64,000 nucleotides of DNA, from positions 275,144,325 to 275,208,324 of the forward strand of contig OW240915.1 in the NCBI GenBank assembly GCA_933207985.1, given 5' to 3'. Below the pieces are notes generated by a model. That model was not told where the DNA came from, made no database searches, and saw only the letters and a program-made list of their open reading frames with translations. Shown in pieces: positions 45,331 to 57,214 of the stretch. Origin of the DNA: Pelobates cultripes. Lineage: Eukaryota > Chordata > Amphibia > Anura > Pelobatidae. Positions within the stretch are counted from its first letter, which is position 1. Every line of letters starts with the position of its first letter. The position numbers were made by a program, and so were the translations under genes.

Positions 45331-47109
45331 AAAATGTTTAAAACTAAGAATGAACAATATAATTGTTTTTATGACACTAACATTTACAGATAAGAACATA
45401 TATATTATTATATTGTTTTGTACGTATTAACACAGTATGAGTTTTCATTAGAAGGTCGAACAAATTTTGCCTCCCTAAAAAAACTACACAAAACTGTAAT
45501 TCAAAATTTGAAGATGCAGTAACCTGGAAAAGCTATTTTTTTTTTGTTTAATTATATTACTGCCTTAAAATTTTGAATTACATTTTCAAATAGCTGAAAA
45601 AACATTTTCATATATTTTTTCCATCTTTGTTTGGAGGGGTGTACATATGATTTTGTCTGCAATTATTATTTAATCATACTTCAAATAAGTGATCTACCTT
45701 GATACCATAATTCTATTATTTCTCAAATGCAGAAGTCGGTATCTGTAGCTTACTTAGTTATGTTTAGACTTGCAGATACCCAGAAACAAACACAAAAGGT
45801 ATAGAGGTTGGCAGGCTTATGGGGACATGCCAGTGATGCAAGTTGCATGAGTGGTGCCTCACAAAATATGCATGCCTTCTATCCAGCCTCACTCAGGGCA
45901 GACACTGGAAAGAGCACCACGGAGCTCTTTCTGCATTTGCCTAATGCCTTTAGAACAGTGCGAGGATGCTGTACGTGCTGTGAATAGTTCCCTATTGTTC
46001 CAAGGTGCAGGAAACCAGGGAACAAAATCATGAGAGTTGGACTGCCCTGCCTAAATCATGATGATTAGGAGGTCAGCAATCATGCAAAGACATGAAGACA
46101 CTACTTGTCTTCATGCCTTTGCACAAATACAAAAATACAAATACAAAAACAGAGATTAAAACACATCTATGCACACAAATAGTCATGCCCAACACATCAC
46201 ACATACAAACACTCTCTTGAACAGTGCCAAACAGACACACCCTCATACAAACATGCATACATATTTTGCAGTGACACAAAATCAAATATATAGATACACA
46301 TACAGACTCTCTAATTCACACAGAGATATATACACACAGGCACTGAAGGGATTAATGTCTGGAATGCAACAGATTAAGTATGGGCAGTGGTAGTAAATAT
46401 CTCATTAAATCACTAGCGCAAAAGATAGGTAGAGGCTGCTCATCAGTTGCATCCTAAGAGAACTAATAGTTGGAAGGTGTTGCTGGAACTGAACTGGTTA
46501 ATAAGTGTACTCCCTGCAGCTCTGACCTGCATCCAGAAGGGGAAATTCTCTTTCATTCTTACGGCAGAGTGAAAAAAAAATCTCACAGCCACCATATGGG
46601 AGATTGCTTATTAATGTAATATACGGTGTAATTGCCCTTGTGGCTGACTAACTCTACCATAAGACATCTCCTTCCTGGTTGCAGCTCACAGCTGGTAGGA
46701 GTAAAGTTTAGAAGTAAAAGAGGGGATTGGACTTTTGTAGAAAAGAGGTTCTGTGGGAAAGAAAAGTTCCTTATAAGATTTTCAGGCCATGATTACCCTA
46801 TGTCCTGCTGTTCTCGTTACTCTTCCTCTTTTGTTTCTGTTTGCAATACCCTGTTCTGGTCATGTGGTTGACAGTGCAAAGACTAGTTCCTATATACTAT
46901 CAATGACATTGAAGGCTGGATAATATTGACAGGGTTATTCACTAAAGAGAAAATTCATAGTGAATTTAAGTCAAAATAACCAAACTGGAAAAATTCCACC
47001 CTTTCTTACAGTTATGCTAATCTGGTATTAAATTTGAATTCACACTACACTACCTTTACGCAGCACATCTATCATAAATTCAAAGGTGGCATCTACCACC
47101 CATGAAAAA
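42470..47109. other. No gene; AT-rich with TA microsatellites
   Basis: Holds two TA tracts (about 45221-45255 and 45290-45328) and a weakly CA-rich patch (46160-46345). The small frames show no domain. I can name no repeat family here. Confidence 0.45.
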
Positions 47110-48300
47110 ATGATGGGTAGACAGAGAACATTCAATCTTTGGATGGGACCCTCCCTCCCTCTACATATGGATCCCCAGACCGCACCACCCCTTACCCCTC
47201 CGACATCCCCACTATAACCTACTCCCTTGACCTATGGGATAGAATTCACCTTAAATATGACCTCTCATCCTACCTTTCACCGATGACCCTGTTCTACGGA
47301 AGAGACTGTTTCCCCCGGGAATTATGGCACAACACTTTGCCCAATTAGAGAGGAGAGAAATATCGAGACTAGGTCACTTATATACCAATAACCAAATCAT
47401 CCCCTTTGCCGAGATCCCCGAAGCCAACTCACTTTCGACATTCGACTACTTTCAATATATGCAACTCCGAAGCTTTGCAAAAACACCTAGCATACAACAA
47501 GCAGGCAAATCACCACTCACCAGCTTCAAAATAGACTGTATAATAGCCCCAACTAGGAAAAGCCAAATCTCAGACACATACCTCACAATTGCAACACACA
47601 CAACTCATATCTCTCTTCCATACATAGCTGCATGGGAGAAAGACTTGGGAGCACCTGAGGACGCGGGAGACTGGTCAGACGTTTGGAAGGCCATATCAAC
47701 CCTTACAATTTGCATGACACATAAAGAACAGGCCTACAAGATGCTATTCTGATGGTACCTGACCCCCCAACGACTGGCCATTATGCATAAACTGCCCACA
47801 AATCTTTGCTGGAAACAAAGCGGGACTATAGGAACATTCCTCCACTGCTGGTGGACATGCCCCAAAATCATACCAATATGGCAATCCATCCCATCACTCC
47901 TTACCAGACTACTGACCAACCCTTGCCCCTTAGACCCATGGGCATTACTCCTCTCTCAAAAACACTCTCAAATATGCTGACAGGAGGGCTGATCACTTCA
48001 CCGATACCACCCCACTACTGGGTGGACTCTGATGCCTTGGATGTCTCCGCTAAGGGATCTCCCCATCACAGCAAGCGTCACTGGAAGGCACTAGACCTTT
48101 ACGGTCTATGGACAAAGCCTCCACCAAATGCAGTTTGCTGAATCCGGCACCTGACACAACCCCACAGATAGACCCTCCTCAGGTGAGGACCATGACCTAC
48201 CTCATTATCTATCCATCCTGGACAAAAGGCACACGGAGGCATCAAGTTCTGATGACGACTGGGGTTTGGAATCCACACATGGCTCCACAAGATGGCTGAG
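47110..48300 (+). pseudogene. Tx1/L1-like LINE, ORF2 C-terminal fragment
   Basis: Frames 47139-47348 and 47324-47752, continuing past a TGA at 47750 into 47783-47980. They give the C-terminal domain of an L1-group ORF2 protein: WDRIHLKYDL-like, FPRELWHNTL, then KWYLTP-type and the Cys/His motif C-x9-H-x4-C in LCWKQSGTIGTFLHCWWTCP. This domain follows RT and is thought to bind RNA. Frameshifts, stops and the absence of RT and endonuclease make it a 5'-truncated dead copy. About 300 bp of likely 3' UTR follows. It belongs to the same broad group as the minus-strand relic at 30500-32320. Confidence 0.75.
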
Positions 48301-48479
48301 GGTGATGGTACCTTGCACGCTCCTGCCCAAGAAGATACAGAAGTGATCCTGGATCCTACTGATCATTAGCTATTTAACCCACACAACATCCGTCACCCAC
48401 TTTCAGGAGACTGTTTCCCTCCTGAACACTTGGCTAACTTTAACACCACCACCGCCAGCACCACAAGTAGTGGTAGTTT

Positions 48480-51095
48480 GAGTAGGCAGCCTATGAGTTA
48501 GCTTCAGCGGTCAAAGAGTGTCGCTATGTCAGATTTACCACCTAGGAGGCCAAGGTCTTTGTCTCGTATTTCAGGCCCATTGGTGCAAAATCATGATCAA
48601 GGAAAGGCACCAAAAGCAGGCATTAGTGCAGCAAGGCCCAGAACCGCAAGACTTTTCTGTGGTAAAAGGAAACCAGCAGGGCTTTTTAGGGTGAGCACTA
48701 TGGATAGTACTACTACTAAAAACACAACTAGTAGTAGGAGTAGTCTAATGAGTAAGATGAAACTTGTTTTGCCCCCAGCGTCCTTCTCTACCACAAGCAG
48801 GATTGTGAGTCGTGTAGCTAAGGAGCTTCCTTCTTGTACACGGAGGATGTTTCCTAATCCCAATCCCAAAACCACCAATCCACCACCACTAGTGCTGTGC
48901 CTGCTTCTACAACTGACTGTGGCACATCAGCACAGGAGTTCTTGCCATTGCCAATGCTACCCCTGCTCCTAGTCCTATTATTCCTGGAGGTGATATCAGT
49001 CTTACCCCCAGCCTTGCAGGGATTGCATTTAGTCTGGCTGATGAAGAGCTTGACTATAAACTTGAAAAGCGAGGAGGAGATTGTAAAGGATAGTCAGAAT
49101 TCTCCAGTGAGCAGTCCACCCTTTTCTCCTGCTACTAGTGCATATTTTTACCCTTCCTCTCCACTTTCTCCAATAGTAGCTCCTGCTAGTGCTATTTCAA
49201 CCATTAATAGACCACCACAATCAATTACCACTACTATTTCCAGGTCCTTTGTTCCACCTCGTAGTGACACAGTTACCACCACCAGTGTAACTGTGCCAAC
49301 AATCACCACGACCACTGGTACTACTAGCCACAGTACCAGTGTAGAGGCTTTTGTGCCATCTCCCAGTAGTCGCACTCCTGCTGCTGCTCATCAACCTGCA
49401 CCATTAGCAACAGAATCCCAAAGGGCAGACGCCAATGTGTTGCGACCGCAGCAATGTTTGGGATCACTTTGAAAGTGTTGGAGATGGGCGCTTTGCAAAC
49501 TGCAAACTTTGTGGGATGTAAGTTAGCAGGGGAAGAGTGTTGTTTCATCTCACTAGTGCTGGGATGAAGCATCACAATGCGTCCAGCCCACCCTCGAACA
49601 ATTTGGGTGATTCCACTCCAGGGCTATGTCTAAACAGCAGGCCAATAAAATCACGCAACTTATTGGCCAGTTAATTGCTGTTGGGGGGTCTTCCATTTAA
49701 ATGATAGAAGGGGAGCCTTTCAAACAGTTGATGGAGGCTGTGGCTCCACAATGCCATCTTCCCTCACGCTCTACTTTCAGCATGAGGATTTTGCCTTCAC
49801 TCTTTCAGTCTTGTGTTGGAATAGTGAATAGCTTTCGAAGGCTGCTATTCAGTCTGTGCATTTTACTACAGATTTGTGGAGTGCACCAAGTGGCCAGCAT
49901 GATTTTCTTTCCCTGACAGCACACTGGTGGGAGCCTGGTGTGTCTCAGGAAGCTGCTTCTGCAACTTTAACAGAAGCATCAGGGTCTAGCAGAAAAGGAG
50001 AACGTTTATCTGTAGATCAGCTGGGCTATGGATCGTTCCTTCTCCGTGCTGAAATGATGGATGAAAAACACACTTCAGATAACATTCTGCAGGCAGTAAG
50101 GAGGATGGTGTCTCTTTGGGTAGTAGCTGAGGCAGGCACCAATGTAGAAGTGGGGTTTGTGGTTACTGATGGTGCTTCAAATATGGTGAAAGCTCTGCGT
50201 GATGGTAACCTTGTTGATGTGCGCTGTGCAGCACACATTATCCATCTAGTAGTCTAGTCAGCAACCCCAGAAGGAAATAACAGAGTTTCCAGTGTGATTG
50301 AAAGGTGCAGGAGGATTGCTGGGCACTTCCACCTCAGTGTGAAGGCTAGCTGACTGTTGAGGCAGGAGCAAGAGAAGGCAGATCTTCCCACACACTGTCT
50401 ACGACAAGATGTCAGTACACGGTGGAACTCTACTTTGGAGATGCTGGAGAGGATTTTAGAACAGCAGAGGGCAATCCATAGTCTGGCATCTCCACTGGGT
50501 AGAGACGATTGGACAATGATCGCTCAGCCAGTGGTAGTCCTGAAACCATTCGGGGTTGCCACTGAAAATGTAAGCTTGAACACTGCCAATCTGGGACATG
50601 TAATACCTGTTTTCACCCATCTAGGGAGCAAGATGGGTGTCTTTCTTGAAGACCAAGAGGTTGTTCAAGGTAACCCTCTACATTCTGAGGTAGTAACTCT
50701 GATCAGGAGGCTGAAAGATCAGCTTAAAGTTCGCCAACTTGAGCGAATTGATAATTTTCCCAAACTGATGCTAGCTTGCCTGTGTGATCCAAGGATTAAG
50801 GGAAAGCTAGCACTCAGATCCAATAGCCTAACAACTTGGATGGAGAAACTGATCCAGAGGGTGTGTGACTGGCAGCAAAAGAGGGGAATGCTGTCTGAGG
50901 GAGAAGTTCAGATGTCTGCTACTGCTAGGAGAAAGCATTGGCAGTGGCATTATCACCACCACACAACTGAGTGGAGCAGTTGCATTGAGGATATAGTTGG
51001 ACCCACTGGGAGTGCTAGCAGTGAATGCCCACAAATCTCCCTTAAAGTGGTACTGGTTTCTCCCCTCTGGCTGTGTCTGACAGCGGTGTAGCAAC
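48480..51095 (+). pseudogene. hAT-family (ZBED-type) transposase, decayed
   Basis: A Ser/Thr-rich N-terminal region (48526-49472) leads into a BED zinc finger at about 49437-49590: VWDHFE, CKLCG, a TAA nonsense codon, then HLTSAGMKHHN. The RNase H-like catalytic region follows across three frames: IEGEPFKQLM (near 49705), FTTDLWSAPS (49860), VVTDGASNM (50160) and RCAAHIIHLVV (50222). A stop at 50255 separates these from the C-terminal part 50357-51091, with QDVSTRWNSTLEML and FPKLMLACLCDPR. The hAT C-terminal dimerisation motif is not found before the frame runs into a duplicated segment at 51033. Stops and shifts show it is inactive; termini were not identified. Confidence 0.8.
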
Positions 51096-51575
51096 GCTTG
51101 CTACCTCCGCCAGTGCAGTCAGCTAACGCTAGTGCATTGTGTTTGATCTCTGGAGGTCTGCTCTCCACGCCAAGGACCGAAGGAGTTTGTATGCTCTGCC
51201 CTGGGGATGAAACAGGTGAGTGGGTCGCCAATTGCCCACTCACTCCTCTTTACCATTTTATTTCTATTTTGCTGTTGGTGGCGGCAAAACATCTCTTTTT
51301 ATTCTCATTCCTCCTTATTTTACATTCTCTTCTCCACCTAATATGTTAAAATCTCCCTTATAGTGATACTGGTTTCTCCCCTCTGGCTGTGTCTCACAGC
51401 AGTGTGGCAACTCCTACTACCTCCACCAGAGCAGTCACCTAATGCTAGGGCATTGTGTTTGAACTCTGGAGGTCCGCTCCCCACATCAAGGACTAAAGGA
51501 GTTTGGATGCTCTGCCCTAGGAATGAAACAGGTGAGTGGATCGCCAAATGCCCACTCACTTCTCTTTACCATTTG
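51033..51575 (+). repeat. 315-bp-offset tandem duplication with splice-like borders
   Basis: 51033-51262 and 51348-51575 are about 85-90 percent alike by eye. Each contains tggtttctcccctctgg, cattgtgtttga and ends tgaaacaggtgagtgg. The latter is a good donor consensus (CAG/GTGAGT), and the second copy begins after ctcccttatag, an acceptor-like sequence. It may be a duplicated terminal exon of the hAT gene or of another gene. Neither copy keeps a clean long frame. Confidence 0.7.
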
Positions 51576-51941
51576 CGGTTACATTTCTGTTTACAATTTT
51601 TTTGCTAAACTCACTTTTTCCATTTCCTTTTTCTTTCTTTTTCACTGTCTTTCTTATGATTAAAATTTAAAACAAACACACACACACACACACATAAACA
51701 ATAGAACACTAAAATTCTTTAACTCACAAAAGATAAAAGCTTGTATAACAAACCACATCCATTCCAGATCTATATTCCATCGACACTACCTCAATTACTC
51801 AACTACTAAGGACAATAGCGGGAGACCAGCTACTTAAAAAAAAAAAAAAAAATTGCCAACCAACTTTTTGGGACTTTTTCTCTCCAATAACTACCTGCTA
51901 GGGTTAACTCCTCCTCTACCAGACAGCCACTAGAGGGACTT
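51576..51941. other. Non-coding spacer with CA and A runs
   Basis: A short CA tract (51673-51694), an A run (51836-51851) and a T2-like fragment (agacagccactagaggg, 51920-51937). No gene. Confidence 0.5.
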
Positions 51942-53170
51942 CCAGTTTTATATCAGAAATCTATATCTTTCAGATCTGTATACCTTCGTCACTTCCGGTG
52001 CACCCACGTGACGCAAGATCAGCTGCGCGCATGCGTGCTAGCAGGCCTTGGGGTATAGAATACTGCTAGAATTCTGGCGGAGGCGCAGCGCGCAGCACAT
52101 CCATCAGATATAGCAATCTGATATACAAATCTGACGGGTGTACTGTACATGCATGCGGTACATCTTTAAGAGTTTTCACTGCTGGGGGTGACACACTGGG
52201 GATGGGGGGCTAATGGGGTGACAGACAGAGGATGTGGAGTTGTGGAGTGACAGTGAGGGGATCACCATCCGCAGTACACCCGTCAGATTTCTATATCTGA
52301 AGGATTTGCCGTGTGCATGCGCAATACACCCATCAGATTTCTATAACTGAAGGATGTGATGTGCGCATGCACAGTACACATGTCAGATTTGTATATCAGA
52401 TTCCTATATCTGAAGGATGTGCTGCGTGCATATGCAGTATACCTGTCAGATTTGTATATCAGATTTTTATATCTGAAGGATGTGCCGCGAACATGCGCAC
52501 TACACCCGTCAGATTACTATATCTGAAGGATGTGCCGCATGCATGTGCAGTACACCCATCAGATTTCTATCTGAAGGATGAGCTGCGTACATGCTCAGTT
52601 CACCCGTCAGATTTGTTTATCAGATTTCTATAACTGAATGATGTGCTGCGCACGTGTGCAGTACACCCATCAGATTTGTACATCAGATTTCTATATCTGA
52701 AGAATGTGCCGCATGCATATGCAGTACACCCATCAGATTTGTATTTCAGATTTCTATATTTGAAGGATGTGCCACGTGCATGCGCAGTACACCCATCAGA
52801 TTTGTATATTAGATTTCTATATCTGAAGGATGTGCCACGTGCATGCGCAGTACACCCATCAGATTTGTATATCAGATTTCTCTATCTGAAGGATGTGCCA
52901 CGTGCATGCACAGTACACCGGTCAGATTTATATATCTGAAAGATGTGCCACGCACATGCGCAGTACACCCTTCAGATTAAAGGCCCAGCTGATCGAGCGG
53001 CTTCAGAATTGGTGCACAGACATGCAGGGCCTCGGCCAGAATTCTATACCTTGAGGCCTGTTAGCACGCATATGCGCAGCTGATGTCACATCACTTCTGG
53101 TGACATGGGTGCCCCAGAAGTGACATAGGTATAGAAATCTGATAGATATAGATTTCTGGTAGAAAACCAG
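51942..53170. mobile_element. Foldback element with minisatellite interior
   Basis: The left arm 51942-52085 and right arm about 53020-53170 are reverse complements with roughly 80-85 percent identity by eye; matching landmarks are cagaaatctatatct, gtcacttc(c/t)gg, catgcgtgcta and gaattctgg. Just inside the left arm one minisatellite unit lies in inverse orientation (52085-52166), facing the forward array 52304-52975. There is no coding capacity beyond in-register repeats. No target duplication was found. The closest known style is the foldback transposon; a named family cannot be given. Confidence 0.7.
52304..52975 (+). repeat. Minisatellite, about 12 units of 48-63 bp
   Basis: Units start ggatgtgcc, continue cgtgcatgcgcagtacaccc and end with one or two cagattt..tat blocks. 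Starts near 52639, 52702, 52765, 52828 and 52891 are exactly 63 bp apart; earlier units lack one block and are about 48 bp. Because 63 is a multiple of 3, an open frame with a 21-residue repeat runs through by chance. Confidence 0.9.
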
Positions 53171-55350
53171 TGTGACAAACGCTCCTTCACAAGTATGTAT
53201 GCCACAAGCTCCTGGAGGAGCCAGCTGGCTAGCCTCTTGCCCAAGGACTATGGGCCATGTAAAAGACATGTTAAAAGACTTTGTATATACGTGGGATTTC
53301 CCTGTATTGTTGAGGAACCAAACACACCCACGAATTGCAGACCATCTCTGTGCTTGTTAACCTCTACTAACCTCTCCTGACACCTCCATCATCATGGATT
53401 CTAATTGTGCATGAACACGTATGCACGAACACATGGGAATCTTGTTCACACGAAGGCAGGCAGCGCTACCTAGGAGCCAGAGGATGCATTTGGTAGTTAG
53501 TTCATTTTTACACTCCCAAAAGTGACCAACCACTACCACTTTTCTAATGGAACTATTTTGGGCATAAGCCACATGTGCAGTCGGTCAAAAGTTGACTTCC
53601 ATGGAAAATCAGAACCACTGAACCGATCATAGTTACATAGCTGAAAAGAGACCTGCGTCCATCGAGTTCAGTTTTCCTCACATATGTTTTTGCTGTTGGT
53701 CCAAAAGAAGGCAAAAAACCTAGTCTGTAGCGCTTCCAATTTTGCAACAAACTAGAAAAAAATTCCTTCTTGACCCCAAGATAGCAGTCAGATGTCTCCT
53801 TGGATCAAGCAGCTATTACCCCACTAATTAGAAATTAGATCCCTGTATGTTATGTTTTTGCAAGTATTTACCAATTGCAGTTTAAACATCTGTATGGACT
53901 CCACTTCTTCAGGCAGAGAATTCCATATCCTTATTACTCTTACTGTAAAAAAAACTTTTCTTTGCCTCGGATGAAACCTCCTTTCTTCCAAACAAAATGT
54001 GTGACCTTGTGTCCTATGTATAGCACTGTTTATGAATAGATTTCCAGATAATGGTGTGTACTGGCCCCGAATATATTTGTATAGTGTTATATCCCCTCTG
54101 AGGTGCCGTTTTTCCAAACTAAAGAGATTTAAATTTTTTTACCTTTCTTCGTAACTAAAATGCTCCATTCCTTTTATTAATTTTGGAGCTCATCTCTACA
54201 CTTGTTCTAGTACCATGATATCCTTCTTTAGAACAGGTGCCCAAAATTGCACAGCATATTCAAGGTGTGGTCTTACCAGTGATTTATAAAGAGGCAAAAT
54301 TATATTTTTATCCTGAGAATTTATGCCCCTATTTATACATGACAAAACCTTACTGGCCTTGATTGACATTGCATATTGCTGCCTAATTTTTTGTCTATAA
54401 CAGTTCCCAAATCCTTCTCGTGTGTGGTTATCCCTAATTCACTACCATTTAGGATGTAAGTTGCTTGTGCATTCTTGACCCCGAAGTGCATAACTTACAA
54501 TTTTTCTATGTTAAATTTCATCTGCCTTTTTAGTGCCCAATCCCCCAATCTATTCAAATCCCTCTGAAGCAAAGCAATATCCTGCTCACATTTTATTACT
54601 TTACAAAGTTTTGTGTCATCTGCAAACACCGAAACATGGCTTTCAATGTCCACTTCAAGATCATTTATAAATATGTTAAAAAGAAGCGGTCCCAAAACAG
54701 AACCCTGAGGGACACCACTTACCACTTTTGTCCAGCCTGAAAATGTACCATTAATGACAACTCGTTATACTCTATCCTTAAGCCAATGTTTACCCAAGAA
54801 CAAGAATATTCATCTAGACCAATTTCTTTTAGTTTTAAGACTAACCTATTGTGAGGAACCGTATCAAATGCCTTAGCAAAATCCAAGTAGATCACATCCA
54901 CTGCAACACCCTGCTCTATACTTCTACTTACTTCTTCACAGAATGCAATTAGGTTAGTTTGACATGGCCTATGTTTCATAAAACCATGCTGATTATTGCT
55001 AATAATCTGAGTGATTTTTGGATATGTTGGTAACGCAGATCAGGGCTATCAGAGGATGTGACTCTTGAGGGGTTTCCATGGATTTTGGGGTACTTTTGCG
55101 GTGTTGGGAAATTGTTTTTCTGTACCTGGAGATATTGAGTTTGTACATTTCTTGACTCGATTATCTCTCTGGCACAGGGGAGGAGTTTACTGTATGTATA
55201 AATTCTGTGACTGTGCCTGCATTAAACAGTTGACTCCCAGAACTATGTGTTGTCTAGTTACTGGGAAGGGAAAGGGCTAATCACTGTTGCAGCTTGTTCC
55301 AACTCTTGGAGGATTCAGCAGGAAAAGTTCTTGTAAGGACTAGATACCCA
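53171..55350 (+). mobile_element. LTR related to 6182-7122, interrupted by a LINE
   Basis: 53171-53627 begins TGTGACAAAC and follows the 6182 LTR (gctagcctcttgccc, ggaactattttggg, gacttcca). 54996-55350 resumes at ctgagtgatttttggatatg and continues through tcagggctatcag and a TATA-like tgtataaat (about 55194). The two halves rejoin at the same point of the 6182 LTR, so the LINE 53628-54995 landed inside. The right end is eroded or replaced near 55350. No internal coding region is attached. Confidence 0.75.
53628..54995 (-). pseudogene. CR1/Rex1-like LINE, RT part to 3' end
   Basis: The minus strand reads from the RT palm: YLDFAKAFDTVPH (about 54840-54880), a frame change, GVPQGSVLGPLLF and FADDTKL (54725-54610), then a shifted part with HEKDLG, and finally 54117-53824 with LEKRHLRGD-like, FFTVRVIRIWNSLP. 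The 3' end contains ggaatttttttctag and closes gaactcgatggacgc...tatgtaactatg. Endonuclease and the RT N-terminus are missing, so it is 5'-truncated. Three or more frame breaks inactivate it. It is a different CR1-group lineage from the fragment at 278-1350, whose tail differs. Confidence 0.88.
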
Positions 55351-55351
55351 A

Positions 55352-55537
55352 GGTATTGCAAATGGGGTATGTCCAGTCTTTTTTAGTAGCCACTTGGTCA
55401 CAAACACTGGCCAAAGTTAGTGTTAATGTTTGTTTGTGTGTGAAAAATGCAAAAACCTAATTTGAACGCCAATTTTTGCCAGTGTTTGTGACTAAGTGGC
55501 TACTAAAAAAGACTGGACATACCCCATTTGCAATACC
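55352..55537. repeat. Foldback, about 65-bp arms
   Basis: ggtattgcaaatggggtatg at the left returns as its complement at 55518-55537. The arms contain agtagccact/agtggctact and cacaaacactggc/gccagtgtttgtg. The loop is about 55 bp. No coding; family unknown. Confidence 0.85.
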
Positions 55538-55684
55538 ATGTCTACTATTGCAAATGGTATGCCATCATAGGGGTAATTTTTATTCCTGGGCTACCATACA
55601 ATCTCAAAGGCAATGTAACCAATCTGGCGAATTTCAATGTTAAAAAACAGAAACGCAAGCCTTATATTTGACTCTGTAAATTTT

Positions 55685-55922
55685 GAAAACACCATAAAAC
55701 CTGTACATGAGGGGTACTGTTATACTCAGGATACTTCACTAAACACAAATATTAGTGTTTAAAAACAGTAAAACGTATCACAACAATATCATCAAAAAAA
55801 TTCACTTTCACTGATGATATCATTGTTGTAATACATTTTACTCTTTTGAAACACTAATATTTGTGTTAACAAAGTTTTTTGAGTAAAACAGTACCACCAT
55901 GTACAGATTTGATGGTGTCTTG
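55685..55922. repeat. Foldback, about 108-bp arms
   Basis: aaacaccat (55687) pairs with atggtgtct (55912), aaatattagtgttt with aaacactaatattt, and caacaatatcat with atgatatcattgttg. The loop is about 20 bp. It follows the previous foldback by about 150 bp and may belong to one larger element ending near 56030. Confidence 0.85.
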
Positions 55923-56190
55923 GAAAGTTACAGGTTTAAATATAGTGCTAGCAAATTAAATTCCCTGGACTTTCAGCCTAGGTTATCAGACAGGTCCCGC
56001 AAATTGTAATTAATAAAATGTCCTAATTATGTAACATTATTACATAAATATATATGTAGAATATATATATATATATAAAAAATACAAAAATCCCCTGCAC
56101 TCATGCTTTGAATACTTCACTGCCGGGCGCAACTACCAGGGCTCCACATGACACAGATCCAAAAAAAAAAGTTTATTGAATCAAATTAAA

Positions 56191-56238
56191 ATGACGACCA
56201 ACGTTTCAGTCTCCGTTCGGGACTTTCTTCAGGGTCAG
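56191..56238 (-). ncRNA. Hammerhead ribozyme-like motif
   Basis: Minus strand: TGACC, core CTGAAGA, extra A, stem II AGTCCC-GAAC-GGAGACT, core GAAA, tiny stem III C-GTTG-G, cleavage-type GTC, then GTCAT. TGAC and GTCA can pair as stem I with one bulged C. The core boxes are intact except for the same extra A as at 15124-15164. Confidence 0.5.
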
Positions 56239-56981
56239 AAAAACAGATCAACAAATACCATGAATACAGACAATGAATATATACCCATATAATCAAGATT
56301 AAAACTCACCCAGGTGTGTTACTCCCATCACCATCGGAGCCACAGGGACTTCCGGGTATGCGCGCGCACCCGCACGTTCACTCCTCCCACTCCACGTGCT
56401 GACGTCATGAAACATCCGGTCACCATGGAAACATACACACACCGATCTATACCCCATGTAAAAAAACAGTGCTACCGCATAGGGGGAGATCGTGGCTACA
56501 AATAATGAATAAGTGGTTAGTGCTGTTGAAACAGACTGGCAACAAATAAATAAAACACTGTGTTATCTTGAAAAGGGCTGTATAAACCCCCAAATTACGA
56601 GTATAAAGTTATAACACCTCATTTTGGTATTTAAAGTGACATGAGTGTGAAATATAAGACATATAATAATGTTTAAATCACCTGATAAAGTGACATGGTG
56701 GGGCAGAAAATATTATATTATAAAGTGCTTGTGCTTAAAAGTGATATCATGCAATTAAAGTGATAAAGTGCTATATCTCTTAACATCAAATATACAGAAA
56801 ACAATCAATATTCTGCATCCATGATTAATAATTAATACATAAATTGACATATAACACCTACATAAAAGAATACATAAACATCCATTAAGAAAAGGCTGCT
56901 CTCCGGACTTAAAACAAAAGTTTTATTGAAAAAGTTTAAAACACCATGATGAACAACGTCCCCGATCGGGACCTGTTGTTT

Positions 56982-57028
56982 CTGACCCTGAGGAAGGTCC
57001 CGATCGGGGACCGAAACGTTGGTCATCA
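56982..57028 (+). ncRNA. Hammerhead ribozyme-like motif
   Basis: Plus strand: core CTGAGGA, extra A, stem II GGTCCC-GATCG-GGGACC, core GAAA, stem III C-GTTG-G, GTC, then ATCATT. Stem II is a strong six-pair helix with a sequence different from the other two motifs. Stem I pairs poorly (TGACC against ATCA), so this copy may be inactive. Confidence 0.45.
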
Positions 57029-57164
57029 TTTTTAAACTTTTTCAATAAAACTTTTGTTTTAAGTCCAGAGAGCAGCCTTTTCTTATTGGATGTTGTACCT
57101 ATTGGAGCTCTGGTGGTGCACCCGGCATTGGAACATTACAAGCGTGAGTGCAGGGGACGTTGAT

Positions 57165-57214
<50 letters not shown>

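Noticed and set aside
52313..52939. Repetitive protein with 21-residue units
   Set aside because: Explained by 63-bp minisatellite units in register; no start context, splice sites or composition of a real gene.
52304..52975. CRISPR-like array
   Set aside because: Units are contiguous with no unique spacers, and the setting is a vertebrate genome; it is a minisatellite.
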